NCBI GenBank assembly: GCA_902768325.1
Contig: CACXKY010000001.1
Coordinates: 1 to 53,069, forward strand
Length of the DNA stretch: 53,069 bases
Direction: 5' to 3'
Source of the DNA: Fibrobacter succinogenes
GTDB lineage: Bacteria > Fibrobacterota > Fibrobacteria > Fibrobacterales > Fibrobacteraceae
Shown here: piece after piece, positions 7,238 to 15,289 of the stretch
Layout: each line of letters opens with the position of its first letter
How positions within the stretch are numbered: position 1 is the stretch's first letter
The notes under the pieces: model-generated
Databases searched by the model: none
What the model saw: only the letters and a program-made list of their open reading frames with translations
Told to the model about the DNA's origin: nothing
Made by a program: the position numbers and the translations under genes

Positions 7238-9559
7238 ATGCGGTTTTTATCGGTACTATTTATCTCCGTACTTGTTTGTAATTCTTGGGCGGGTTCCTTG
7301 GATGTTGTTCCGGCGATGGTGACGGACAGCCTTATCGCGACAATGCCGCTGACCCCTCCGGACCCGTATGAAGAATTGGAAAAGATCCCGTCGGCGCATT
7401 TCCAGAACTTGGTGGTGCGTGCGGAACGTTCCCGTAAGGCGGCCGCCGATTCGACGCTCCCGAAGAACATCCGCGACTTTGCGGTGGCGGCAGCGTATTT
7501 CTATTCGGAATCGTGGGATAGCGCCTATGCGGCATACGATTCTCTCCGTTCGAGAGATTCTGTTTTGGAAAAGAGCGTCATCTTGCGTATGGCGAAGGCC
7601 CGCTTTATGCAGGGCGATTTCGTGAAGATGCGCAAGACTCTGGAACTCGGGACGAGGTTTGCGACCGATGCCGCGTTCGACAAGTCGGCGTCACGTATGC
7701 GTATAGAGGCCGCCATGGCGGATTCGACGCTTACGGACCATGCGCATGCGGATTCGCTGAAGGCGTTTTTGGAAAAGTACCCGAAGGGAGACGATGCTGC
7801 GGCACTCAAGTACCGCTATGCGGAATACCTGGAACAGTTCAAACAGTTGAAGCAGGCGAAACGCCTGTACATGCAGTTGCTCACGAGCGCTACGGCGTAC
7901 AAGGATTCCGCCTTTGCGGCAATCCGCAGGCTTCGCAAGGTGAAGGGCGCCCCGGAGAGCCTGACCGAAAAGGTCGCTTATGCCAAGATGGCTTGCGCGA
8001 AAGATGAAATCGACAACTGCCTCGCTTTGCTTGATTCCATCCGCATTCTGGATTCCCTGCAGGTGGCGAAAAAGCCGGAGACGGCGCTCCCGCCTCCGGA
8101 AGATTCCCTGCAGAAACTCCTCCCGCCGAGTACGCTCGATATGGCAACACGCATTATGCTTTGGGAAAAGCGCGCGGTGGTGCTGCGTTCCCTGAAACGC
8201 GAAAAGGAATCGATTGCGCAGTTCAAGTTCCTCCTCGATTCGGTCGAGGCGCGCCCGCTGTGGATGCAGTCGACGCTCCGCCTTTACCGCAATGATGCGA
8301 AGAAGTATGTGAAAGAAATCAAGACGATGGACTCGCTGTTGCAGGAAGTGAACCGCTACAGCAAGGAAAACGCCAACAATCTGTGGGTCCGCGGTTTTGA
8401 ATACGAACAGAAAGAACAGTACGACAGCGCTATCGTCTGCTTCAGGACTCTTGCCGACAAGAAGTTCAAGAACAACATCAAGAGGCAATGGGCCAAGTTC
8501 CGCATCGGCTTTATCTATTTCAAGCAGGAAAAATGGAACGAGGCCGTGGCCGCCTTTATTGATGCAACAAAAGATCCGTTCCTGTGGAGCGGTAGTGGCG
8601 CCCGTATGTTCCTGGGCGATGCCTACCTGAAGCTCGGCAAAGATTCCTTGGCCCGAGAAGCGTATCTGGACTGCATCCGCGATTTCCCGCTGGCTTATTA
8701 CGCGCACCGCTCCCGTACCAAGCTTGTCGATAACAAGCTGATGGATGCCAAGCAGGTTCCTTTCGCGCATGGTGTGGCCATGTCTCCCGAAGAGACGCTT
8801 GCGTGGATCCGTGCCAGCCAGAAGGTCGGGGTGCCGGATACGACGTACAACCCGCGGCGCTACAAGCGCATTCGCGAGCTGTTCCTGTACGGCTTTACTG
8901 ACGAAGCCTTTGCGCTTTATGACGAAGCCCGCAAGAAGAACTTCAGGCGCCTAGATTTCCTGTACGAATACGGCATGCTTTTCTACGAGGTGGGCGAGAC
9001 GTCTGCCGGCTACCGCCTGGCGCGCCAGTTCCAGAACAACATCGACCGTCGTCGCCTTATGTCGCCTCCGATTTCGGTGCTGCATTACCTGTACCCGATT
9101 CCGTTTACCGAACAGGTCAAGTTCCATTCCGGCGACCGCATCGATCCGTTCTTCGTGTACAGCGTGATGCGCCAGGAATCGATTTTCAACTTCCTGATTT
9201 CTTCGCCCGTGGGAGCGTGTGGACTCTTGCAGATTATGCCCGCTACCGGCAAGATGCTCGCCGGCAAGGAAAATATTGCCGAATGGTTTGATCCGCAGAT
9301 GCTGTTTAATCCGTACATGAATATCCGCCTGGGTATCCGCTATTTGGTGGACTTGAAGGCGGAATACAGCGATGACTACATGTACGTTCTCGGTAACTAC
9401 AATGCAGGCCCCAAGCCCACCAAGCGCTGGCAGGCTGCCGGTGAGGGCAAACCTTGGGATGTCCGCGCCGAAGAAATCAGCTATTGGGAAACCCGCGACT
9501 ACGTCAAGCGTGTCATGGGGAATTACTGGATCTATCAAGAAATCTATGATGGGCTGTAA
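7238..9559 (+). CDS. slt: Soluble lytic murein transglycosylase, Slt70-like
   Basis: About 773 residues. The start at ATG 7238, five bases after ptsI, gives a clean signal peptide (MRFLSVLFIS, cleavage near SWA); an overlapping ATG at 7211 or GTG at 7208 is possible. A long alpha-superhelical, TPR-like region (about 60-600) precedes a C-terminal goose-lysozyme-like domain. The catalytic glutamate is in MRQESIFNF (about residue 647), followed by GACGLLQIMPATG and the substrate-groove motif LGNYNAGP. Such enzymes cleave the MurNAc-GlcNAc bond to give 1,6-anhydro products in the periplasm. The gene closes the MCE-HPr-EI operon. A transglycosylase behind PTS genes is unusual and may just reflect shared transcription. 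Confidence 0.9.
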   Translation: MRFLSVLFISVLVCNSWAGSLDVVPAMVTDSLIATMPLTPPDPYEELEKIPSAHFQNLVVRAERSRKAAADSTLPKNIRDFAVAAAYFYSESWDSAYAAYDSLRSRDSVLEKSVILRMAKARFMQGDFVKMRKTLELGTRFATDAAFDKSASRMRIEAAMADSTLTDHAHADSLKAFLEKYPKGDDAAALKYRYAEYLEQFKQLKQAKRLYMQLLTSATAYKDSAFAAIRRLRKVKGAPESLTEKVAYAKMACAKDEIDNCLALLDSIRILDSLQVAKKPETALPPPEDSLQKLLPPSTLDMATRIMLWEKRAVVLRSLKREKESIAQFKFLLDSVEARPLWMQSTLRLYRNDAKKYVKEIKTMDSLLQEVNRYSKENANNLWVRGFEYEQKEQYDSAIVCFRTLADKKFKNNIKRQWAKFRIGFIYFKQEKWNEAVAAFIDATKDPFLWSGSGARMFLGDAYLKLGKDSLAREAYLDCIRDFPLAYYAHRSRTKLVDNKLMDAKQVPFAHGVAMSPEETLAWIRASQKVGVPDTTYNPRRYKRIRELFLYGFTDEAFALYDEARKKNFRRLDFLYEYGMLFYEVGETSAGYRLARQFQNNIDRRRLMSPPISVLHYLYPIPFTEQVKFHSGDRIDPFFVYSVMRQESIFNFLISSPVGACGLLQIMPATGKMLAGKENIAEWFDPQMLFNPYMNIRLGIRYLVDLKAEYSDDYMYVLGNYNAGPKPTKRWQAAGEGKPWDVRAEEISYWETRDYVKRVMGNYWIYQEIYDGL

Positions 9560-9562
9560 TTC

Positions 9563-9606
9563 GGAATTAGGAATAGAGTTAGTAGTTCTGAGTTACTAGT
9601 TACTAG
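9563..9606. repeat. Left heptamer array of the four-helix-bundle cassette
   Basis: Starting four bases after the slt stop, a degenerate seven-base unit repeats: GGAATTA, (one off-phase unit), GAGTTAG, TAGTTCT, GAGTTAC, TAGTTAC, TAG. The consensus is TAGTTAC. It is the inverted counterpart of the array at 10002-10036; the best inverted match is 16 perfect bases (AGTTACTAGTTACTAG, 9591-9606). Confidence 0.75.
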
Positions 9607-9616
9607 GATATAGGGT

Positions 9617-10030
9617 ATGGCTGTTTCGAATTATCAAGATTTGATTGTTTGGCAAAAATCAATGGAACTGGCCAAAAAGGTATATGTGGTAGTGAAGCTT
9701 TTGCCAAAAGAAGAACTGTATGCTTTATCTGACCAAATACGTCGTTCTGTAGTTTCAATACCATCAAATATAGCGGAAGGTTGTGCTAGAGAGTCAAAAT
9801 CAGAAATGACATATTTTTTGAGAATTGCCAAGGGGTCTGCAGCCGAGCTGGAAACGCAACTTTTGCTCTGCTTGAACACAGGCTATTTGAAAAAACAGGA
9901 TTTAGAGCCGTTGATTTCTCTTTTAGATGAAATAAGTAGGATGCTTAGATCCTTAATGAAACCAATGCGTTCTAATCCTAAAAACAGACGGTCTTATCCT
10001 GCCAACTCGGAACTAGTAACTAGTAACTAG
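9617..10030 (+). CDS. Four-helix-bundle protein, 23S-rRNA-IVS/Avd-like family
   Basis: 137 residues, nearly all helical. The opening NYQDLIVWQKSMELAKKVY, then QIRRSVVSIPSNIAEGCARES and FLRIAKGSAAELETQL, are hallmarks of the small family first noticed as proteins encoded in intervening sequences of 23S rRNA genes (TIGR02436/PF05635-type), related in fold to Avd of diversity-generating retroelements. Biochemical function is not established; Avd binds nucleic acid and a reverse transcriptase, but neither a reverse transcriptase nor variable repeats are visible here. The last residues (ELVTSN) are encoded by the right-hand heptamer array, so repeat and gene form one unit. Composition is AT-rich against its neighbours. 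TATAG at 9610-9614 just before the start could serve as a -10 box. Confidence 0.88.
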   Translation: MAVSNYQDLIVWQKSMELAKKVYVVVKLLPKEELYALSDQIRRSVVSIPSNIAEGCARESKSEMTYFLRIAKGSAAELETQLLLCLNTGYLKKQDLEPLISLLDEISRMLRSLMKPMRSNPKNRRSYPANSELVTSN

Positions 10031-10036
10031 TAACTA
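10002..10036. repeat. Right heptamer array of the four-helix-bundle cassette
   Basis: Units read CCAACTC, GGAACTA, GTAACTA, GTAACTA, GTAACTA, the reverse complement of the left-hand consensus. The array covers the last codons and stop of the four-helix-bundle gene, then runs into TATATT (10034-10039), which could act as a -10 box for the DMT transporter starting at 10047. Confidence 0.75.
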
Positions 10037-10046
10037 TATTACCAGC

Positions 10047-10883
10047 ATGTTATTCCTAATGCTCACAATCGGTCCGGCGTTCCTTTTCGCCTGCGGAAAC
10101 ATCCTGGAAAAGTCCGGCGTGTCGACGGTCGGCAAGCGCACCGGCGGAACTTCCCGCCCTTGGGCGTTCTTTAAGGGCGTGATTACGAATAAATTCTGGT
10201 GGCTCGGCATTTGCTGCTCGGGATTGGCGACTGTCGGGTACTATATCGCCATGGCGCGTTACGACCTTTCGCAAGTGCAGCCCATGATGGTCTTGAACCC
10301 GGTGCTGACCGCGTTGATGGGATTCTGCATCCTCAAGGAAGCCCTGACCAGACGTATTGTCGTGGCCATCTGTTTTGTGGTGGCGGGCCTCTTGTATTCC
10401 GTCGAGAATCTCGGCGAATCGACCGCGGTGCAGAACGTGGGAATGCTATGGGCGTATGCGGGCGGACTCTCCTTGGCGACGCTTTTCGCGCACCTGTGCG
10501 TCAAGGACCGCGAGATGGTGGATTCGCTTATCATGGGCGTGGGCTTCGGGCTTTCGGCGGCGTTCTACAAGAGCCTCGCCATGGATTTTGACTTGGACCA
10601 TATCGAATGGTCTTCCGTGGCAAACCTCTTGCTCGATTTCAGGACGCTCGGGTACATCGCGACCTACGGAATCGCCTTCCTCTATTCGCAGATTTCCTTT
10701 TCGCGCGGGCGTGCGCTGTTCATCATCCCGTTCAGCGCCGCTGTTGGGGCCGCTGTGCCGACCCTGGCGGGAGCCCTCGTTTTTGCGGAAGCCTTCCCCA
10801 TGGGCAAGGCCATTTCGGTCGCGCTGGTGCTTATTGGCGCTTGCCTGTTCATCGTGCGTAGGCCGCGGCGTAAAAAGGCCTAG
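10047..10883 (+). CDS. DMT-superfamily (EamA-like) membrane transporter
   Basis: 278 residues with about ten predicted membrane helices arranged as two similar halves, the standard EamA/DMT layout. First-half landmarks are YDLSQVQPMMVLNPVLTALMG and second-half landmarks are FSRGRALFIIPFSAAVGAAV, equivalent loops in the two repeats. The C-terminus is basic, as expected for a cytoplasmic tail. The substrate cannot be told; family members export amino acids, nucleotide sugars or other metabolites. The gene starts 10 bases after the heptamer array; TATATT (10034-10039) sits 7 bases before the ATG, so any transcript from it would be nearly leaderless. A link to the following polysaccharide genes is possible but not shown. 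Confidence 0.82.
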   Translation: MLFLMLTIGPAFLFACGNILEKSGVSTVGKRTGGTSRPWAFFKGVITNKFWWLGICCSGLATVGYYIAMARYDLSQVQPMMVLNPVLTALMGFCILKEALTRRIVVAICFVVAGLLYSVENLGESTAVQNVGMLWAYAGGLSLATLFAHLCVKDREMVDSLIMGVGFGLSAAFYKSLAMDFDLDHIEWSSVANLLLDFRTLGYIATYGIAFLYSQISFSRGRALFIIPFSAAVGAAVPTLAGALVFAEAFPMGKAISVALVLIGACLFIVRRPRRKKA

Positions 10884-10914
10884 TATCCCTCTGTGGCGTG
10901 GGCGTAAAAAACGC

Positions 10915-10926
10915 TTTTTGCTAAAT
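10915..10926 (+). promoter_or_regulatory. Putative TTGCTAAATT promoter box for ugd
   Basis: TTTTTGCTAAATT lies immediately upstream of the ugd start, with the TAAATT hexamer at 10921-10926 ending 10 bases before the ATG at 10937. The same TGCTAWATT-like core recurs before other genes here (minus strand 18680-18695, and 43985-43992). No clear -35 box is seen. A short GCGT/ACGC hairpin with T-run at 10902-10919 overlaps it and may end the upstream transcript. Confidence 0.35.
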
Positions 10927-10936
10927 TGTGAATACT

Positions 10937-12307
10937 ATGAGTTTCAATACCAAGATTCTTTGTATTGGTGCAGGCTACGTCGGTGGCCCCACTATGACTG
11001 TTATCGCCGACAAGTGCCCCGATGTGAAAGTGACCGTAGTCGATATCAACCAGGCCCGTATCGATGCTTGGAATAGCGACAACCTTCCGATTTTTGAACC
11101 TGGCCTCGATGACGTGGTCAAGCGCGCCCGTGGCCGCAACTTGTTCTTCAGCACGGATATTCCGGCTGCCATCAAGGAAGCGGACATCATCTTCGTTTCT
11201 GTGAACACCCCGACCAAGACTTTCGGCCATGGCGCCGGCAAGGCTTCCGACTTGCAGTACTGGGAAAAGACGGCACGCAATATCCTTGAAATTGCCGACG
11301 AAGGCAAGATTATCGTCGAGAAGTCGACTCTCCCTGTTCGTACCGCTGCCGCAATGGAACGCATCTTGAATTCCAACGACAAGGGACTGCACTTCGAAGT
11401 GCTCTCTAATCCCGAGTTCCTCGCCGAAGGTACCGCCATCAACGACCTGTTTGAGCCCGATCGAGTGCTCATCGGCTCCCATCAGACAGAATCGGGCCTT
11501 GCCGCCTGCCAGAAGCTGGTGGACGTCTATGCCCACTGGGTGCCGCGTGACCGCATTCTCACGACGAACCTCTGGAGTTCCGAACTGACGAAGCTCACCG
11601 CGAACGCCTTCCTGGCACAGCGCATCAGCTCCATCAACTCCATCAGCGCCCTCTGCGAAAAGACCGGTGCCGACGTGGACGAAGTCGCCTACGTGATGGG
11701 CAAGGACCGCCGCATCGGCCCGAAGTTCCTCAAGGCCTCCATCGGCTTTGGCGGTAGCTGTTTCAAGAAAGACATTCTGAACCTCGTGTACCTGTGCGGT
11801 TATTATGGACTCCCCGAAGTCGCCGCCTACTGGGAAAGCGTTGTGAAAATCAACGAGTGGCAGACCCACCGCGTGGTGGACCGCATGCTCGAAACGATGT
11901 TCAATACGATTGCGAGCAAGAAAATTGCCGTGTTCGGTTTCGCCTTCAAGGCAAACACTGGCGATACCCGCGAAAGCCCGGCGAACCTCGTGGTCCGCGA
12001 CTTGCTTGCCGAACATGCACAGCCGGTCGTGACCGACCCGAAGGCTATTCCCGATGCCAAGCGCGACTTGAAGGACGTGCTTGACCAGGTCCAGTTCGAA
12101 GAAGACCCGTACAAGGCTGCCGAAGGTGCTCACGCTGTGGTGGTCTGCACCGAATGGAAGTGCTTTGCCGAACTCGACTGGAAGCGCATCTATGACGGTA
12201 TGGCGAAGCCTGCCTTCGTGTTCGACGGCCGCAATATTTTGGATGCCGACGCCCTCCGCAAGATCGGTTTCGAAGTGTCCAGCATCGGCAAGGGAAAAGC
12301 GGAGTAA
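10937..12307 (+). CDS. ugd: UDP-glucose 6-dehydrogenase, animal-like type
   Basis: 456 residues from ATG 10937 (a GTG three codons earlier is less likely). It oxidises UDP-glucose to UDP-glucuronate with two NAD+, feeding acidic sugars to surface glycans. Domains: N-terminal NAD-binding GAGYVGGPT (about 10-18), central helix with [18 protein letters not shown], catalytic Cys in [10 protein letters not shown] (Cys about 275), and C-terminal UDP-binding domain with [14 protein letters not shown]. The wording of many segments ([40 protein letters not shown]) is close to vertebrate UGDH rather than the short E. coli type. It opens the + strand polysaccharide operon; the WecG-like gene begins 12 bases later behind AGGAAA. 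Confidence 0.95.
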   Translation: MSFNTKILCIGAGYVGGPTMTVIADKCPDVKVTVVDINQARIDAWNSDNLPIFEPGLDDVVKRARGRNLFFSTDIPAAIKEADIIFVSVNTPTKTFGHGAGKASDLQYWEKTARNILEIADEGKIIVEKSTLPVRTAAAMERILNSNDKGLHFEVLSNPEFLAEGTAINDLFEPDRVLIGSHQTESGLAACQKLVDVYAHWVPRDRILTTNLWSSELTKLTANAFLAQRISSINSISALCEKTGADVDEVAYVMGKDRRIGPKFLKASIGFGGSCFKKDILNLVYLCGYYGLPEVAAYWESVVKINEWQTHRVVDRMLETMFNTIASKKIAVFGFAFKANTGDTRESPANLVVRDLLAEHAQPVVTDPKAIPDAKRDLKDVLDQVQFEEDPYKAAEGAHAVVVCTEWKCFAELDWKRIYDGMAKPAFVFDGRNILDADALRKIGFEVSSIGKGKAE

Positions 12308-12319
12308 AGGAAACCCGTA

Positions 12320-13066
12320 ATGTCGAAAGTTCATTTTCTGAACGTGACTATTGATAGCCTCACGATGGATGAGGCTATTTCCGCTGCAGATGAACTGATC
12401 CAGAAAAGACAATGTTCGTTTATTGTAACCCCTAATGTAGACCACCTGGTTCTTCTGGAATTAGATCAGGATTTGCGGGAAGCGTATAGCAAGGCAGACC
12501 TTGTCTTGGCTGATGGTATGCCAATCATCTGGTTGTCGAAGTATTATGGCGGGCAAATCAAGGAAAAAATTTCCGGTTCTGATTATTTGCCGAAATTATG
12601 CGAATTGTCAGCAAGAAAAGGGTACAAGGTCTTTTTCCTGGGTGCTGCCGAGGGCGTTGCCGAAAAGGCTGCCAAGAATATGCAGCAGCAGTATGATGGC
12701 TTGCAGATTGTAGGTTGCCTGTCTCCCGAATATAACTTCGAGAATGATCCCGAGAAGGTGAAAAAGGTCGTGGATCAGATCAAGGCGGCGAAACCGGATA
12801 TATTGGCGGTCGCGCTGGGTTGCCCCAAGCAGGAACTCTTTATCAGCAAGTACAAGGAAGAACTGAACGTCCCGATTTGTATCGGAATCGGTGCCAGCCT
12901 TGATTTTGCTGCGGGCCTCGTGAAGCGTGCTCCTAGGTGGATGTCTGACCATGGCCTGGAATGGCTTTATCGCATGTGGCAAGAGCCGCTACGCATGTTT
13001 AAGAGGTATGTCTTAAGAGATTGGCGCCTGTTAAAGTTGCTTTGGAAGTATAGGAATCAAAAGTAG
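12320..13066 (+). CDS. WecG/TagA/CpsF family glycosyltransferase (GT26)
   Basis: 248 residues, the usual length. Conserved features are TPNVDHLVLLELDQD near residue 35, the ADLVLADGMPIIWLSKYYG motif with the catalytic-type Asp (about 55-75), and LGCPKQELFISKY (about 165-180). The family includes WecG (ManNAcA transfer in enterobacterial common antigen) and TarA/TagA (ManNAc transfer onto GlcNAc-PP-undecaprenol in wall teichoic acid). It is a peripheral inner-membrane enzyme adding the second sugar to a lipid-linked primer. Given the CDP-glycerol-type transferases nearby, a TagA-like role in building a linkage unit is plausible, but the sugar is unknown. SD AGGAAA precedes the ATG. Confidence 0.9.
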   Translation: MSKVHFLNVTIDSLTMDEAISAADELIQKRQCSFIVTPNVDHLVLLELDQDLREAYSKADLVLADGMPIIWLSKYYGGQIKEKISGSDYLPKLCELSARKGYKVFFLGAAEGVAEKAAKNMQQQYDGLQIVGCLSPEYNFENDPEKVKKVVDQIKAAKPDILAVALGCPKQELFISKYKEELNVPICIGIGASLDFAAGLVKRAPRWMSDHGLEWLYRMWQEPLRMFKRYVLRDWRLLKLLWKYRNQK

Positions 13067-13085
13067 TTTCCAAGGAATTGAACTT

Positions 13086-14378
13086 TTGGAAAAGCTGGTC
13101 GTCAACATTGTCAAGTATTACTATTGGTTCCTTGTTGCTATAGCAGCGAGCTTGATGCTTGGCATGAGGGACGTCTCGTCGGCCCTTATTCCAATCGTTA
13201 TCATTGCAGCCGCAATCAGCTGTTCCTCTATTCGCTGGGCAAAGAAGGACGGTCTTGTATTTGCCCTCCTTTTGTACAGTCTGGGTAGCTACTTTTTCGT
13301 GGAATACGCCTATTCCATGAGGTTGTATTATTTGGGCATCCGTTCGCAGATAGTGCCGATGCTGTTTTATTTTATTGCGCGAAGTGAAAAGTTTAAAATG
13401 GATGATTTCTTTGAAAACAGCCGGGCCCCGCTTTTCTTCGCCATGATGTGCGGCGTTTATTTCTACTTCTTCCTGCCGGACTTTTATGTGAGCTACAAGG
13501 CCAACGTGATTTGGAGTAACTTTGATTCCGACGTGAATGCCTTGTCGGGTAAGTTGCTGTACGAATTTACGCGAATGTCGTCTTTTTGGCCCCATTCCTA
13601 TTTTATTGGCTATTCGTCGCTATTCCTGTTCATGTATTCTGCAAAGAAAATTGTGATAGACGATGTCTACAAGAAGTTTGACCTGGCCTGTTTCGCCTTG
13701 AGCTTTTTCTGCCTGTTCTTTGCCCAACAGCGCGTATCGATAGCCTTCTGCGTCTTGTTCTTTGTGGTTCTTACGGTGTATGCGACAATCAAGAGGTTGC
13801 CGTCGTGCAAGCTGCTCTATTCCCTGTGGATATGTGCCGGCGCCTTGGGTACGGGAATCTTCCTCATTGCCATGAACTACCTTGATGTCGATTTTGTCGA
13901 ATACGTCTTGAACCGTTCGGTCAATTATGACGGAAGTATCGTGGGAGACCGATTTGCTCTGTTTGACCAGTTTATTGATCGTCTGAATGTCTTTGGAAGC
14001 GGGTTGGGCCGCTATGGACACGGTGCGGTTGAAGAAGGCTATATCGGTATTCCAGACAGTGATTATATTCGAGTACCTGCCGAGTTAGGCTTCTTGGGAC
14101 TTGTGATGCTTTTGATTATTTGTGTTCACGCGATTATTTCCGGCTTGCGCATTTTCAAGTACGCCTTCTTTGAAGTCTGCACCCTTTGCTTCTGCCTGGT
14201 GGCGATGATTGGCGCCGCCGTGTGGGAGCTGGGTACCCTGCAGCCGTTCCTCTATTGGTTCTGCATTGGCCATATCCAAAGCAAGTTGGAACGTCGTGAA
14301 GACTTGGAAGAGGAATATAGCGCATATTTCAAAAAATTGAGTGGACAAGAGCCGGATGAGGAGGCCGTTGAAGGATGA
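13086..14378 (+). CDS. Wzy-like polysaccharide polymerase / O-antigen ligase family membrane protein
   Basis: 430 residues with about ten to twelve hydrophobic helices and a longer periplasmic loop near residues 270-340, the pattern of Wzy polymerases and WaaL ligases. The loop holds GDRFALFDQFIDRLNVFGSG, and SDYIRVPAELGFLGLVMLL follows, both typical of the family's C-terminal part. It would polymerise lipid-linked repeat units on the outer face of the inner membrane. The start is taken as TTG 13086, because AAGGA lies nine bases upstream and no ATG occurs before the first membrane helix. The stop overlaps the next gene (ATGA at 14375). Ligase rather than polymerase remains possible. Confidence 0.75.
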   Translation: MEKLVVNIVKYYYWFLVAIAASLMLGMRDVSSALIPIVIIAAAISCSSIRWAKKDGLVFALLLYSLGSYFFVEYAYSMRLYYLGIRSQIVPMLFYFIARSEKFKMDDFFENSRAPLFFAMMCGVYFYFFLPDFYVSYKANVIWSNFDSDVNALSGKLLYEFTRMSSFWPHSYFIGYSSLFLFMYSAKKIVIDDVYKKFDLACFALSFFCLFFAQQRVSIAFCVLFFVVLTVYATIKRLPSCKLLYSLWICAGALGTGIFLIAMNYLDVDFVEYVLNRSVNYDGSIVGDRFALFDQFIDRLNVFGSGLGRYGHGAVEEGYIGIPDSDYIRVPAELGFLGLVMLLIICVHAIISGLRIFKYAFFEVCTLCFCLVAMIGAAVWELGTLQPFLYWFCIGHIQSKLERREDLEEEYSAYFKKLSGQEPDEEAVEG

Positions 14379-15289
14379 GTTCTACGGTTGGAATCTCCGT
14401 CATTATCGTGAATTACAATACGCGCGAGCTATTGCGTAATTGCTTGCGTTCTGTATTTGAAAAGACCGAAGGCGTTTCCTTTGAAGTCATCGTATCGGAC
14501 AATGGGTCCGAAGACGGTTCCATCGAAATGGTGAAGCAAGAGTTTCCGCAGGTCGTGCTGTTGGAAAACCGTGCGAATCTGGGATTTGGTACGGGAAACA
14601 ACCGCGGCCTTGACGTGGCTCGCGGCGAATACATTTTTTACTTAAATAGCGATACCCTGCTGCTGAACAATGCCCTGAAAATCTTTTATGACTATTGGAA
14701 CAGCCATGCGGAAGAGAACTTGGGTGTCTTGGGTTGTAATTTGATGGGCCCGGACAACTGCTTGACGGAATCCCATGGAAAGTTTCCGCAGGCGGGCAAG
14801 CTGGTCAAGGCTATGGCGCACCACCTGGCGGCCTTTGGCGTCAAGAATGTCATGAGGTTCCTCCACATGGACTATTCAAAATTACGCCCCAGGCCGAAGT
14901 ATGAACGTTTTATCGGTGACGTGGAATACGTGGTGGGGGCGGATATGTTCATGAAGAATTCTCCGGCCGCCCGCTTTGACGAAAATTTTTTCCTGTATTT
15001 TGAAGAAACAGATTTGCAGTGGCGATTGAGCCTGCAGGGACAAAGAAGGGTTCTTATCGACGGGCCCGAAATTGTACATTTGGTTCAAGGGGGCAAGCGC
15101 CCTGATGATATCGTCCGTTATGGTTCCTTCTCCATGATCCAGTCCGAAATATCGAAAGTCCGTTATACCAAGAAGAATTTGTCTAGGCTGGCCTCTTTCT
15201 TGTTGAAGGGGATGATTTTTGTGCATTGGTTGTCTCCTTACATTTTTAAGAATACCCGTAAATATTTTGGAATGCTGTGGAGAGTGTAG
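14375..15289 (+). CDS. GT2 family glycosyltransferase (rhamnosyltransferase-like)
   Basis: 304 residues. It has a GT-A fold start VGISVIIVNYNTRELLRNCL, nucleotide-binding VIVSDNGSEDGS, NLGFGTGNNRGL, and the metal-binding acidic motif YFLNSDTLL-type (FYLNSDT). FFLYFEETDLQWRLSLQG is the acceptor-side motif typical of dTDP-rhamnosyl or galactofuranosyl transferases of the WbbL class. It acts at the cytoplasmic face of the inner membrane on lipid-linked glycan. The donor sugar cannot be fixed from sequence. It overlaps the polymerase gene by four bases, and the next gene starts directly after its stop. Confidence 0.88.
   Translation: MSSTVGISVIIVNYNTRELLRNCLRSVFEKTEGVSFEVIVSDNGSEDGSIEMVKQEFPQVVLLENRANLGFGTGNNRGLDVARGEYIFYLNSDTLLLNNALKIFYDYWNSHAEENLGVLGCNLMGPDNCLTESHGKFPQAGKLVKAMAHHLAAFGVKNVMRFLHMDYSKLRPRPKYERFIGDVEYVVGADMFMKNSPAARFDENFFLYFEETDLQWRLSLQGQRRVLIDGPEIVHLVQGGKRPDDIVRYGSFSMIQSEISKVRYTKKNLSRLASFLLKGMIFVHWLSPYIFKNTRKYFGMLWRV

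Larger units (their letters stand above)
9563..10036 (+). mobile_element. Candidate repeat-bounded cassette carrying a four-helix-bundle gene
   Basis: One gene (9617-10030) fills the space between two inverted arrays of a TAGTTAC-like heptamer. The unit begins four bases after slt and ends 10 bases before the DMT transporter, so it occupies the whole intergenic gap. Its base composition is clearly more AT-rich than the genes on either side. No transposase or recombinase is present. That it moves or was inserted is inference from boundaries, composition and inverted repeats; the repeats are directly visible. There is no clear target-site duplication. Confidence 0.5.

Noticed and set aside
10002-10036. 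CRISPR-like repeat array
   Set aside because: Units are seven bases without spacers, and no cas gene is present.
10880-12445. Open frame of 521 codons on the minus strand
   Set aside because: It is antisense to ugd, which is certain. No motif, signal or ribosome-binding site supports it.
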